From contig NZ_SKFG01000016.1 of the NCBI RefSeq assembly GCF_004344915.1, positions 1-64,000 on the forward strand: 64,000 nt of DNA, in the 5' to 3' direction. This DNA is from Paenibacillus albiflavus (GTDB lineage: Bacteria > Bacillota > Bacilli > Paenibacillales > NBRC-103111). Position numbers and translations under genes: made by a program. The notes under the pieces were generated by a model. That model had not been told where the DNA came from, did not search any database, and saw only the letters and a list, made by a program, of their open reading frames with translations. Every line of letters begins with the position of its first letter. The stretch's first letter is position 1. This document shows, piece after piece, positions 8,410-17,854 of this stretch.

Positions 8410-9705
8410 ATGAACGAACTAGCCCAACAGCTTAATGAAACTTTGCTACGTGAGAACCCACATGTTTACGACATGCTATCTAACATCGGTAAACAAATTT
8501 ATTTTCCCAAAGAAGGCATTCTAAGCCAATCTGCAGAAGCAAAGACGAAAGCGAAGAAATATAATGCAACGATCGGCATCGCAATTGAGAATGGACAGCC
8601 GATGCATCTTAAAGTGATACAAGATACACTAAATGCATACGATCCCAAAGATATTTACGAATATGCACCACCTGCTGGTAAGCCCGAACTTAGAAGCGTA
8701 TGGCGTCAAAAAATGATCGCTGACAACCCTGAGCTGGCTGACAAAACTTTTGGCAATCCAATCGTATCGAACGCACTAACGCATGGACTTAGTGTAACAG
8801 CAGACTTATTCGCTGATGCTGGCGATGTCGTGATTATTCCAGATAAGAATTGGGAGAATTACGAGCTGACATTTGGCATCCGTCGCGGAGCACAAATCGT
8901 CAACTATCCGCTATACAATGAACAAGGTACATTCAATAGCGAAGGATTGAAAGAGGCGATTCTCGCACAACAATCCAAAGGCAAGGCATTCGTCGTTCTG
9001 AACTTCCCGAACAACCCGACAGGTTACACACCAGGACCGGCTGAGGGACGTGAGATTGTCGCTGCAATTCTTGCAGGAGCTGAAGCTGGTATTAACGTTG
9101 TTGTCGTGACAGATGATGCTTATTTCGGACTTTTCTTTGAAGATTCCTTGCACGAATCCCTATTTGGTCAATTGGCTAATCTGCATCCGCGTGTACTTGC
9201 GATTAAAGTAGACGGTGCTACTAAAGAGGAATATGTATGGGGCTTCCGCGTAGGCTTTATTACATATGGAGGCAACAGCCAGGCACTTCTAAGTGCACTT
9301 GAGCAAAAAACGATGGGAATCATCCGTGCAACGATTTCCTCAGGTCCACACCCTTCTCAAACCTTCGTGCTACATGCGCTTAAATCTCCTGAGTTTGCTG
9401 CGCAAAGACAAGAGAAATATGATATTATGAAAGGCCGCGCCAATAAAGTCAAAAGCGTGCTGGATTCAGGTAAATTTGAATCAGCTTGGGATTATTATCC
9501 GTTCAACTCCGGCTATTTCATGTGTCTAAAGCTCAAAACCGTTGATGCTGAAACACTTCGTACGCATCTGCTTGATGAATATGGAATCGGTACAATCGCA
9601 CTAGGCGAAACCGATCTGCGTGTCGCCTTCTCTTGTATCGAAGAAGAGAACATCGAAGAATTGTTCGACTTGATCTATAAAGGCGTTCAAGATTTAAATA
9701 AATAA
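8410..9705 (+). CDS. Class I/II PLP-dependent aminotransferase
   Basis: A 431-residue fold-type I aminotransferase. Visible elements: the PPAGKPELR entry region, VVIIPDKNWENYELTF, the substrate/PLP segment NFPNNPTGYTPG, VTDDAYFG, and DGATKEEYVWGFRVGF, where Lys272 is the likely Schiff-base lysine. The substrate is not evident; the sequence is distant from AspC and HisC. ATG 8410 is taken because GAGAGGAAGGG lies just upstream; a TTG 18 bases earlier overlaps that site. Single gene ending at a terminator shared with the convergent sugar permease. Confidence 0.85.
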   Translation: MNELAQQLNETLLRENPHVYDMLSNIGKQIYFPKEGILSQSAEAKTKAKKYNATIGIAIENGQPMHLKVIQDTLNAYDPKDIYEYAPPAGKPELRSVWRQKMIADNPELADKTFGNPIVSNALTHGLSVTADLFADAGDVVIIPDKNWENYELTFGIRRGAQIVNYPLYNEQGTFNSEGLKEAILAQQSKGKAFVVLNFPNNPTGYTPGPAEGREIVAAILAGAEAGINVVVVTDDAYFGLFFEDSLHESLFGQLANLHPRVLAIKVDGATKEEYVWGFRVGFITYGGNSQALLSALEQKTMGIIRATISSGPHPSQTFVLHALKSPEFAAQRQEKYDIMKGRANKVKSVLDSGKFESAWDYYPFNSGYFMCLKLKTVDAETLRTHLLDEYGIGTIALGETDLRVAFSCIEEENIEELFDLIYKGVQDLNK

Positions 9706-9717
9706 GAAGAAGAAAAA

Positions 9718-9759
9718 CAGCAACTTAAGGCCATTACGCCTAAAGTTGCTGATTTCTTT
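9718..9759. terminator. Bidirectional terminator between the aminotransferase and sugar ABC operon
   Basis: CAGCAACTT pairs with AAGTTGCTG around an inner AGGC/GCCT stem, followed by a T-rich tail on the plus strand and, read in reverse, a T-rich tail as well. Two convergent genes end here. Confidence 0.75.
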
Positions 9760-9763
9760 CTTG

Positions 9764-10585
9764 CTACCCTTTAATGGATCCTGCTAATAAGCCTCTCACG
9801 AAGTACTTGCCAAGCAAGACATAGACGAGCAAAGTAGGTAATGCGGCAAGGAGAGCACCTGCCATTTGCACATTCCACTCTACAATCTGACTGCCGGATA
9901 AATTCTGCAAGGCAACCATGATCGGCTGCTGCTTCTGCGTCGTTAAGGTTACTGCGAACAAGAATTCATTCCAAACACTTGTAAACTGCCATATTCCCAC
10001 TACGACAAAGCCTGTAATGGATAATGGAGCAATAATATGACGGTAGAGTCCAAAAAAACCATTGCCATCAATTTTCCCCTGTTCCAGCACTTCATCGGGA
10101 ATCCCTGCATAGAAATTACGGAAGATGAGCGTACAGATCGGAAGACCGTAGACGACATGTACCAGAACTAAGCCAGGAATGGAGTTATATAATTGAATGG
10201 ACTGCAAAAATTGAATAAGCGGGATTAGAATGCTTTGATAAGGGATAAACATTCCGAATAGCATGAGACCAAACAAAACATTAGCTCCTCTAAATCTCCA
10301 CTTTGACAATACATAACCATTCAATGAGCCCAAGAGCGCGGATAACACAGTTGCTGGAACAGCTAAATACAGACTATTCAATAAATTTGGCGCAAGCTTA
10401 GACAGCGCCTTAGCGTACCCACCAAAATCCAGACTACTTGGTAAATGCCACATTTGATCGAGCGTAATCTCTGCTGTCCCTTTAAAACTCGTTACAAGCA
10501 ATACATAAATCGGGATCAAGTACATGCATGCCATTATGCCAAGAATCAGGTATAAGAAAACTCGCTTTACGATATTCGGCTTCAT
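9764..10585 (-). CDS. Sugar ABC transporter permease, MalG type
   Basis: Inner-membrane permease of a CUT1-type carbohydrate importer, 273 residues with about six membrane segments. The cytoplasmic EAA loop, which contacts the ATPase, reads [22 protein letters not shown]. It starts at ATG 10585 behind GGGAGGGAG and overlaps the stop of the upstream permease by four bases (translational coupling). Last gene of a binding protein - MalF-type - MalG-type operon. No ATPase gene is nearby, as usual for systems sharing an MsmX-type ATPase. Confidence 0.9.
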   Translation of the reverse strand: MKPNIVKRVFLYLILGIMACMYLIPIYVLLVTSFKGTAEITLDQMWHLPSSLDFGGYAKALSKLAPNLLNSLYLAVPATVLSALLGSLNGYVLSKWRFRGANVLFGLMLFGMFIPYQSILIPLIQFLQSIQLYNSIPGLVLVHVVYGLPICTLIFRNFYAGIPDEVLEQGKIDGNGFFGLYRHIIAPLSITGFVVVGIWQFTSVWNEFLFAVTLTTQKQQPIMVALQNLSGSQIVEWNVQMAGALLAALPTLLVYVLLGKYFVRGLLAGSIKG

Positions 10586-11574
10586 GAGCTCCCTCCCTTA
10601 CGGAAGCTAGACCAGATATAAGGAATAATCAAGATTGATACGAAACCTAGCATGAGCATCGAGATTGCTGCACCCTGCGCATAGTGATTGCCCCTGAACG
10701 TCGTCTCGAACATGAATACACCAGGTACATCCGTAACGAACATAGCGCCTGGCCCTGTCATTGCAAATATCAAATCAAAAATTTTGAGCGATATATGCCC
10801 CAAAATAATAAACACGCTTACTGTCACGGGTGTTAACTGTGGCAAAATGATTTTGGCGAAGACTTGTCTTTCCGTCGCTCCATCAATACGTGCTGCTTCC
10901 CTCAGCTCTTCTGGAATCGCACGTAAGCCCGCCAAATACATCGCCATTGTAAACCCTGACATTTGCCAAACCGTCGCAATCGCAACAGCGATGATCGCAA
11001 TCGGCAAGCCGAAATCAATCTGCCCCCATGGAATGGAAGGCACGATATCGGTGCTTGTATACCACGCAGGTACTTGATCATCCGTAAGTCCGAATAAACC
11101 CTTCAGAATGAGATTAATGCCTGTAGATGGACTCAAAATCCATTGCCATACGACACCCGTTACGACAAACGACAAGGCCATCGGGAAAATAAATATATTC
11201 CGAAATAGCGTTTCCGCTCGAATTTTCTTATCGACCATAACCGCCAGCCACATGCCAATCAAGGTGGTTGCCGCAATGAACAGAATTGTAAACATAAGCG
11301 TATTGCGTAAATCTGATTGGAAACGGAAATCTTCAAATAAAAACTTAAAATTGCTTAATCCTGCAAAGGATAAATCCTTCACCAGAGTATTCCAGTTGGA
11401 TAATGATACATATCCCGTCCAACCGATAAACCCATAGACGAAAATAGCAATCGCTATTAAGGATGGAAGGATCATAAGAATAGGAATGAGTTTACTCACT
11501 TTAAACTTATGCGGTTTAGGCTTGATGGCGAGTTTAAGCTCAGCTTGCTGCTGTGTAGATACGCTGCCTTGCAT
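10582..11574 (-). CDS. Sugar ABC transporter permease, MalF type
   Basis: A 330-residue permease partner with a cytoplasmic N-terminal tail, about six membrane segments and the EAA loop [26 protein letters not shown]. It pairs with the MalG-type permease that overlaps its stop codon. It starts at ATG 11574 behind TGGAGGG. A stem-loop separates it from the binding-protein gene, which would allow more binding protein than permease to be made. Substrate not deducible from sequence. Confidence 0.9.
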   Translation of the reverse strand: MQGSVSTQQQAELKLAIKPKPHKFKVSKLIPILMILPSLIAIAIFVYGFIGWTGYVSLSNWNTLVKDLSFAGLSNFKFLFEDFRFQSDLRNTLMFTILFIAATTLIGMWLAVMVDKKIRAETLFRNIFIFPMALSFVVTGVVWQWILSPSTGINLILKGLFGLTDDQVPAWYTSTDIVPSIPWGQIDFGLPIAIIAVAIATVWQMSGFTMAMYLAGLRAIPEELREAARIDGATERQVFAKIILPQLTPVTVSVFIILGHISLKIFDLIFAMTGPGAMFVTDVPGVFMFETTFRGNHYAQGAAISMLMLGFVSILIIPYIWSSFRKGGSS

Positions 11575-11605
11575 GTATGACCCTCCATTCCGTGAAGAAA
11601 CAATT

Positions 11606-11645
11606 GGGGTCAGATGGCACGAATGCCACCTGACTCCATGAATTG
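11606..11645 (-). promoter_or_regulatory. Intercistronic stem-loop between binding protein and permease
   Basis: A long interrupted hairpin (GGTCAG, TGGCA, loop CGAA, TGCCA, CTGAC, outer AATTG arms) follows the binding-protein stop and has no long T-run. Such hairpins commonly protect the upstream message or partially attenuate the downstream genes (inference). Confidence 0.55.
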
Positions 11646-11649
11646 TTGC

Positions 11650-13029
11650 TTATTTCTTAACCATTCCACTCGATGCTGCAGCTTGCTGCAAAGCTTTAGC
11701 TGCTTGATCAACATCGCCCTTCGTCACAAAAATGTTAATCGCTTGGTTAGCTTGTGTTACGAAACCTTCTGGTGCTGCCGAACCATGCGCCATACTAGCG
11801 GTTAGTTTAGCTGTCTTAAATTCTTCGATCGTTTGCTTACCGTATGCATCATACTTGCTGACATCTGCATCGACACGGGCTGGAATTGAGCCTTTGAGCG
11901 GATTGAACACGTCTTGACCTTCAACAGAGCCTAGCACTTTCAAGAATTCTTTCACGGATTCTGGATCTTTGGCTCCCTTAGGCAAACCAAATGTATCGGT
12001 AATTACCATAAAGCTTCCTTCTGATCCTGGTGTCGTGATCCAACCGAAGTCTTTGTTCGCTTCCAATTTCAAATCTGTTGTAAAGTAGCCTTTGGCCCAG
12101 TCGCCCATAATGTTCATTGCAGCCTCGCCTTTAGCAACAAGCTGTGCAGCATCCTGCCAGTTGCGAGCCGCATGATCTTTGTTGGTGTAGCTCAGCATTT
12201 TCTTAAAGGTTTCAAGTGAATCCTTCACTTTGGCATCTTCAAAGGAAAGCTCCCCTGTCCACAACTTACGATAATCTTCAGCACCTAGTTTGCCTAATAA
12301 CACGTCCTCGAACACTTGAGTTGCTGTCCATGGTTCCTTGTCGCCAAGTGCTAGAGGTGTGATGCCTTTAGCTTTTAACGTCTCAGCCGCTGCGAAGAAC
12401 TCATCAAATGTTTTGGGAGGCTTGATCCCGTTATCATCAAATACTTTCTTATTGTAGAAAATGACGTTGCCGCGGTGTATGTTAACAGGTACGGAATAAA
12501 TAGTCCCGTCATGGCTTACAAGATCAATTAGATCTTTAGGGAATTTATCTTTCCAACCTTCTTGATCGTATAAATCATTCAGACCTTCCATCTTACCGGC
12601 TGCTACCCAACCCGTGTTAAGCTCAGCACCGCCATGAACCTGGAATGTCGCTGGCGGATCTCCACCTTGCATGCGGCTAGCTAGCACAGCTTTGGCATTC
12701 GTTCCTGCCCCACCTGCTACTGCTGCATTCACAATTTCAATATCCGAATGCTTCTTCTTAAACAATTCGATTAGTCCCTTAAGTCCTGCTTCTTCCCCTG
12801 CACCTGTCCACCAGCTAAAAATTTCAACTGATTTATTAGATGAAGTAGCAGGAGTCGATTGCGGTATCGGCGTTATTGGCGCGATTGCGATTGGTGAAGA
12901 TGACGAGCTAGTTGGTTTTGGTGTCGGTGCCGATGTTGGCGTAGTGGAGTCAGAAGATGAACTGCAGCCTGCTAGTAATCCCATTATCATTGATGCACTA
13001 GATAGAACCGTTAGTGTCTTATGTTTCAT
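11650..13029 (-). CDS. Extracellular sugar-binding lipoprotein of the ABC importer
   Basis: A 459-residue solute-binding protein (SBP_bac_1 family). It has a lipoprotein signal ending in LLAGC, then a 40-residue Ser/Thr/Pro linker (TPTSAPTPKPTSSSS), then the ligand domain (VEIFSWWTGAGEEAG, NIMGDWAKGYF, GLPKGAKDPESVKEF). ATG 13029 is chosen because GGGGG is eight bases away; the ATG six bases upstream is too close. First gene of the importer operon, preceded by 235 bases where the neighbouring response regulator could act. Sugar specificity unknown. Confidence 0.9.
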   Translation of the reverse strand: MKHKTLTVLSSASMIMGLLAGCSSSSDSTTPTSAPTPKPTSSSSSPIAIAPITPIPQSTPATSSNKSVEIFSWWTGAGEEAGLKGLIELFKKKHSDIEIVNAAVAGGAGTNAKAVLASRMQGGDPPATFQVHGGAELNTGWVAAGKMEGLNDLYDQEGWKDKFPKDLIDLVSHDGTIYSVPVNIHRGNVIFYNKKVFDDNGIKPPKTFDEFFAAAETLKAKGITPLALGDKEPWTATQVFEDVLLGKLGAEDYRKLWTGELSFEDAKVKDSLETFKKMLSYTNKDHAARNWQDAAQLVAKGEAAMNIMGDWAKGYFTTDLKLEANKDFGWITTPGSEGSFMVITDTFGLPKGAKDPESVKEFLKVLGSVEGQDVFNPLKGSIPARVDADVSKYDAYGKQTIEEFKTAKLTASMAHGSAAPEGFVTQANQAINIFVTKGDVDQAAKALQQAAASSGMVKK

Positions 13030-13264
13030 ACTCATATCCCCCTTATATTTCAAATAGATGGTATGCGAACGCTTATGTATTCGCTTACATTTCGAATCGT
13101 AGCACATTTATTAGAGAAAAAGCTTCAACTAAATCCTGCACTGCTTTGCTGCTTAACTAGATTTTATTTGAGTCTCGTACAAATAAATCAGCTTACCTTC
13201 AATTGCTAGCACTTTTTTAACTTCAAAACAAAATAATGCTAGTTATATGCGTGATTACAACATA

Positions 13265-14572
13265 TCACAGCGCCTTACTCTGTTTATATTCAGTTGGTGT
13301 GATGCCTACAACCTTTTTAAACACTCGACTAAAATAATTGGGATCCCTATACCCTACCTCATAGCAAATTTCTTTGAGACTAAGCAAGCCTTCATCAATC
13401 CACTCCTTAGCCTTCTGAATGCGAATCTCAGTCAAATAGTCGATGAACGTAACGCCAACATGCTGCTTAAACATTTTGCTAAAATAATAAGGGCTTAAAT
13501 GAACCAGCTCCGCCACACTCTCCATAAAGAGATCCTCTTGATAATGCTCCGCAATCCATTGTCGTACACGATCGATGACAGATAAGGTCTGCTGTTCTCT
13601 GTCCTGCTTAATCGAACCTATCAAAAAAGTCACTTCATCCTGATTTGCAGCAAATGAATCGATCGCAATCGTGTCAGGATATAAATCTATATATCTTCGT
13701 AATCTAGTGTTCGCATGATAGTCTACTTGTGAGCAGCATGTATAGGCCTCACGGTAGGACTGTCTAATTCCATCCACACCGCTCTGCAAAGTTCCTATGC
13801 CCATGACCATTCCATCCCCGAATTGCTTATCCATTATCTCACCTAATTTATGTACGATCGGCATTCCAACTTCATCTTCCAGCATGAATATCGCACAATG
13901 CTGATTAATCATCGGACTAATTATGCAGCTAGCTCTTGACTTGATAAAGCTCGTTACACTGTGCATCCATTTATCTAATGCCACTTTGTTTAAGCCACTC
14001 TGCTCCTCCTCATTCCACGCAATGACAATTACCCAAGCTGAAATTAGATCAATATTTAACAATGCGGTAAGCTCAGCAATTCGTGTATGCTTGCTGCGAT
14101 CCAGCATCAGCATGAGGGCAAGCTCATTCTCCACGATTGGCATCACTTGCAGCAGCTTCTCCGTCATCCGAAGTTCAGACTCACGCTTATGCTTTTCAGC
14201 CTCAAGTTCCTCGACAAGCTTCTGCAGGAATGCAATCATATGATCGCGCTTGGCTGGCTTTAGAATATATTCTTTAGCCCCAAGAAGAAGTGCTTCCCTT
14301 GCGTAAGAGAAATAATCGTAAGCCGTCACGATCACAATTTTCATAGTGGGATGGTTCGCCCGAATCTGCTTCAATGCTTCTAGCCCGTTGATCCCTGGCA
14401 TCTGAATATCCATCAGCACGATATCCGGTCGATACTGCTCAATACGCTGAATCGCTACTCTCCCATTCTCTGCATGAATAATTTCAAAAACACCTGGCAT
14501 CATTCTGGCAATCATCCATTCCAGTCCTTCGCGCTCAAGCGCTTCATCATCCGCTATTAGCAAGCGATACAT
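13265..14572 (-). CDS. Response regulator with AraC-type DNA-binding domain (YesN type)
   Basis: A 435-residue regulator. The N-terminal receiver domain shows LLIADDE and the phosphoacceptor region DIVLMDIQMPG, then VTAYDYFSYA and the KPAKRD lysine. A middle linker domain follows, and the C-terminus is a two-helix-turn-helix AraC domain (IAEHYQEDLFMESVAEL, YEVGYRDPNYFSRVFKK). ATG 14572 (ribosome site GGGGGAAA) overlaps the kinase gene by 26 bases, so the pair is translationally coupled. It most likely activates the binding-protein operon immediately downstream. Confidence 0.93.
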   Translation of the reverse strand: MYRLLIADDEALEREGLEWMIARMMPGVFEIIHAENGRVAIQRIEQYRPDIVLMDIQMPGINGLEALKQIRANHPTMKIVIVTAYDYFSYAREALLLGAKEYILKPAKRDHMIAFLQKLVEELEAEKHKRESELRMTEKLLQVMPIVENELALMLMLDRSKHTRIAELTALLNIDLISAWVIVIAWNEEEQSGLNKVALDKWMHSVTSFIKSRASCIISPMINQHCAIFMLEDEVGMPIVHKLGEIMDKQFGDGMVMGIGTLQSGVDGIRQSYREAYTCCSQVDYHANTRLRRYIDLYPDTIAIDSFAANQDEVTFLIGSIKQDREQQTLSVIDRVRQWIAEHYQEDLFMESVAELVHLSPYYFSKMFKQHVGVTFIDYLTEIRIQKAKEWIDEGLLSLKEICYEVGYRDPNYFSRVFKKVVGITPTEYKQSKAL

Positions 14573-16010
14573 GGTGCATTTCCCCCTTTGTTCGATAGGG
14601 TACCCGAATAGCAATCGTCGTTCCTTGACCTTCTGTACTCTCAATTTCAATCAAATCATTTACACTATAAAATAATTGCAATCTTCTAAAAACATTTCTT
14701 GTCCCTAATCCAGTCGAATTGTTTCGTGAAATGTCTGAGCGTGTATTGGAATCGAATTGCAGCAGCAACAGCCGTGTTTCTTCACTCATTCCAGCGCCAT
14801 TATCGATAATTCGAATAACGACCTGATCTCCTTCTCGATTAATCACTAGCTTAATATAAGCGCCATCCTCCATTCCTTCAATTCCATGCTCGAATGCATT
14901 TTCAAGCAGCGGTTGAAGTGTCATACTTGGAATGACTTGCACTAATGCGGACTCTTCGATTTCGGTAAGGAATGTAATGCGGTCACGAAAGCGTGCCTGC
15001 TGAATGGTAAAATACTCCCTCGCATTATCTACTTCCTCCTGCAGCGTCACGGCTTGATCTAGCTTGCGCAGATTATAACGTAATAAATTCGATACGGAGA
15101 CTGTTAAATCACTCGTTCTCTCTGCACCTTCTAGCATTGCTAAACGTGAGAGCACGTTAAGTGTATTGAATAGAAAATGCGGATTAATTTGACTTTGCAA
15201 TGCTTTGATCTCAAGCTCTTTCACAAGCCGCTCCTGCTCCATTCGTTTCTGGTCCCTAATCATTAATTCTTTAATATTAAGCTGCATATGACGAAAGGCA
15301 ACCGTCAAAATACCAATTTCATCAGTGCTATGAATGGGTGGAGGAGGGGCCTCCAAATTTCCTTTCGAAATTTGGCGTGCTGTATGCAATAATCTACCGA
15401 TCGGGGTCGTAATACTGCGAGACAGCCAGATCGTAAATACGAAGCAGAGCACTAAATTCGTAATCAAGAGCGCTTGATCGATTTGATACATATTATTACT
15501 GGTGAGCAGCATTTTCTTATATAAAGGCTGGTAGAAGCTAAGCTCCATATCGACCAGGTTCTGGTGATCTTCCTTAATATAAGTAGCTGTTTTCTCCGCC
15601 TCTTCATAGGCACTGCTATAAGTCTGCATGTCATTCTCATCTAATGCGGAGATCACGGTATCCGTCGCATCCAAATACGTCTGCAAGATATTCATATAAT
15701 TGTCGAGTGCCAAATTATATTCCGCATTTCGCTTTTTCTCAGAGAGCTTGCCCTTTAACATCTGCAGCTCAGCTCGGAGTTCCAAAAATTCGATATACTG
15801 CGAACGGTATTTCTCAACGACATAACTGCTGAGCACGCGCAGATTATCTTCAGTTTTATAGGAAATTTGCTTGTAGAGAAGGATGCGATCCAGCATTAGA
15901 TTATAGCTTTCTTGTATTGATCTGCCGCTTTGATAAATAATGACGGTCACAAGATTGACGATAATGACCATGACAGGGATAAATATGAACAATTTCATCC
16001 GAATACTCAC
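14547..16010 (-). CDS. Membrane sensor histidine kinase (YesM/LytS type)
   Basis: A 487-residue kinase: N-terminal membrane segment, an extracytoplasmic helical region of about 150 residues, a second membrane segment, a HAMP linker (RSITTPIGRLL), then the His_kinase domain with LQSQINPHFLFNTLN (phosphoacceptor His) and a HATPase domain (PLLENAFEHGIEG, DNGAGMSEE, GLGTRNVFRRL). It starts at GTG 16010, seven bases after GAGGGGG and three bases after the stop of the sugar-binding gene. The tight spacing suggests it reads the state of that protein. Confidence 0.92.
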   Translation of the reverse strand: MSIRMKLFIFIPVMVIIVNLVTVIIYQSGRSIQESYNLMLDRILLYKQISYKTEDNLRVLSSYVVEKYRSQYIEFLELRAELQMLKGKLSEKKRNAEYNLALDNYMNILQTYLDATDTVISALDENDMQTYSSAYEEAEKTATYIKEDHQNLVDMELSFYQPLYKKMLLTSNNMYQIDQALLITNLVLCFVFTIWLSRSITTPIGRLLHTARQISKGNLEAPPPPIHSTDEIGILTVAFRHMQLNIKELMIRDQKRMEQERLVKELEIKALQSQINPHFLFNTLNVLSRLAMLEGAERTSDLTVSVSNLLRYNLRKLDQAVTLQEEVDNAREYFTIQQARFRDRITFLTEIEESALVQVIPSMTLQPLLENAFEHGIEGMEDGAYIKLVINREGDQVVIRIIDNGAGMSEETRLLLLQFDSNTRSDISRNNSTGLGTRNVFRRLQLFYSVNDLIEIESTEGQGTTIAIRVPYRTKGEMHHVSLANSG

Positions 16011-16013
16011 TTG

Positions 16014-17039
16014 TTATCCCCCTCGCAGCGCATTCGTGTGGTCGAGTATTTTGACTTCCATGTACTGAATATCAGGAACCTGTTCCCCATCAAAATATTG
16101 ATGCAGCACATGAACCGCTTCTTGCCCCATCAAATAGGACATCTGCATAACGCTTGCTTCAATCTCCTGTATAGCAAGAGCTTGCCTCGTTTCTGGCAAA
16201 TCATCGAACCCAAATACTTTTATACTATTCTGATTTTTCAATTCATTAATTATTTGTAAAATACCAAGCCCATCAAGTGCGCTGAACCCAACCATCACAT
16301 CCAAATCAGGATGATTCATTAACATGTCTTCCGCAGCCTGAGCAGCACCTATTCTTGAAAGATTGGAAAAATCCAGTGCGCTGATTCTCAAATCCGGATA
16401 AGCATCAATCGCCGAAAGGAATCCCTTATATCGAAGATTCTGGCTGAGGGAATCCTTGCTGCCAAGAATAATCCCAATATTGCCTTTGGTTCCATAGGAT
16501 CTAAGGAGACGTTCGCCTAATTGCTTGCCCGCATCATAATGATCCGTGCCTACATAAGAAATACGCTTGCTATCAGGGACATCTGTATCCACCGTAACTA
16601 CGGGAATATTCTTCATCACCGCTTTATCAATCAGCTTGCGATAAGCATCCCCTTGAACGCCCTGAATGAGTATCCCGTCTACCTTGGCAGCTATGTATTT
16701 ATCCAGCAGTTTGGTCTGCTCCTCCTCGTTAAGCCGAATTGGGCCAATGTATTCCATCTGCATGTCCCAAGTCTTCGTAGCTTCACGCGCGCCCTTCTCC
16801 ACTGTTCGCCAAAACGGATTATCCAGCTCCTGCGAAATGAGCACGATATGCTTGGGCCTCTTCGTCTCATGGCTGATATCTGCAATTTCTGTAACAATCT
16901 CCTGAATGTTATAGTAGGCATAGCCAAAATATCCGATTAAATAAATGAACACACCGAGCAGAACCACCAAGCTGATCGCCCATTTTTTATTAGCTAAGTA
17001 ACGTATAGCAGCTCCCCCCTCTGCTGTGCAGGATAACAT
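16014..17039 (-). CDS. Membrane-anchored periplasmic-binding-type sugar sensor protein
   Basis: About 341 residues: one N-terminal membrane segment (WAISLVVLLGVFIYLIGYF), then a full ribose/xylose-type binding fold (IVLISQELDNPFWRTVEKG, VDGILIQGV, PVVTVDTDVPDS, YVGTDHYDAGKQLGE, GFSALDGLGILQ). No transporter of this class is beside it. Together with the kinase three bases away it matches three-component sensing modules such as XylFII-LytS. The start is uncertain: ATG 17039 lies three bases after the TetR stop with a poor ribosome site, while a strong GAGGGGGGAG lies inside the frame with no good start codon after it. Confidence 0.8.
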   Translation of the reverse strand: MLSCTAEGGAAIRYLANKKWAISLVVLLGVFIYLIGYFGYAYYNIQEIVTEIADISHETKRPKHIVLISQELDNPFWRTVEKGAREATKTWDMQMEYIGPIRLNEEEQTKLLDKYIAAKVDGILIQGVQGDAYRKLIDKAVMKNIPVVTVDTDVPDSKRISYVGTDHYDAGKQLGERLLRSYGTKGNIGIILGSKDSLSQNLRYKGFLSAIDAYPDLRISALDFSNLSRIGAAQAAEDMLMNHPDLDVMVGFSALDGLGILQIINELKNQNSIKVFGFDDLPETRQALAIQEIEASVMQMSYLMGQEAVHVLHQYFDGEQVPDIQYMEVKILDHTNALRGG

Positions 17040-17042
17040 GAA

Positions 17043-17618
17043 TCAAGCCATAATAGATTTAAAAAACAGCTCGAACGTTACCACCATCTGAGTGCCCAGA
17101 TTGGAGTCACCTCTACCCATCGACCAATATAATCGAGTTCCAAGATACGTTTGAATTGCGATTTCGCAGATCATTGCTGCTGGCAAAGAGCTAGTAAACT
17201 CCCCACGACGCTGCCCTTCTTCAATCACTTCTGTCAATGCTTTAACAAGCTCATCAATTTGCTCAAGTTGGTTACGAATTGCTTTGGGGCTTGATATTAT
17301 GCCCTGGTTCACAGCAAGCATTAATTGTCTCGATGCATGAAATTTATCGATCTGCATAATTAAATAACGGATATGCGGAATTAATAGCCCTGGCTGCTCC
17401 TTGATCCGACGAACCTCTTCGACAGCCCAAATCACTTGAATATCACAAATTAAATCTTCTTTATTGGCAAAATAGTTAAAGAAAGTTCCCTTCGCAATGC
17501 CAGCACGTTCCGTGATTTGTGTAATCGTTGTTGCCTCGTAACTCTGCTCAGCAAACAATTCAATCGCTGCATTCAGCACATTCTGACGCGTTAACCGCTT
17601 CTTATCTTCACGATTCAT
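17043..17618 (-). CDS. TetR-family transcriptional repressor
   Basis: A 191-residue regulator with the N-terminal TetR helix-turn-helix (AAIELFAEQSYEATTITQI and ERAGIAKGTFFNYFANKED) and a helical ligand domain. It starts at ATG 17618 behind CAGGTG. It is divergent from the MMPL exporter, whose promoter carries a TGAC-N5-GTCA site, so local repression of that exporter is the obvious role. It also lies three bases before the sugar-sensor gene and may be cotranscribed with the sensing module. Confidence 0.9.
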   Translation of the reverse strand: MNREDKKRLTRQNVLNAAIELFAEQSYEATTITQITERAGIAKGTFFNYFANKEDLICDIQVIWAVEEVRRIKEQPGLLIPHIRYLIMQIDKFHASRQLMLAVNQGIISSPKAIRNQLEQIDELVKALTEVIEEGQRRGEFTSSLPAAMICEIAIQTYLGTRLYWSMGRGDSNLGTQMVVTFELFFKSIMA

Positions 17619-17775
17619 TGTTTTTCACCTGCTTTATCCATAGAGTATGCCATTGTCCTTATTGACTTTAAGTATACAAGATTAACAATCACAGGTGTAC
17701 AGGAAGATTCGACATTCAGATCTTGATGTTCAACAAACCTTCAAAAATAGGATGAGATAAACGATCCCTAAATAC

Positions 17776-17804
17776 TTGACCGTCAGTCATTTTTCAGTTA
17801 TAAA
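17776..17804 (+). promoter_or_regulatory. Promoter and TetR-type operator of the MMPL exporter
   Basis: TTGACC (17776-17781), 17 bases, TATAAA (17799-17804) is a near-consensus sigma-A promoter. The inverted repeat TGAC-CGTCA-GTCA (17777-17789) overlaps the -35 box, where a bound TetR protein would block polymerase. Confidence 0.65.
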
Positions 17805-17854
17805 TAAGATTAGATATGGAAATTTAAACCTTATATCGGATTGAGAGGTGTACT

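Noticed and set aside
12671-13057. A 128-codon plus-strand frame.
   Set aside because: It is the antisense shadow of the signal peptide and Ser/Pro linker of the sugar-binding protein; its low-complexity sequence comes from that linker.
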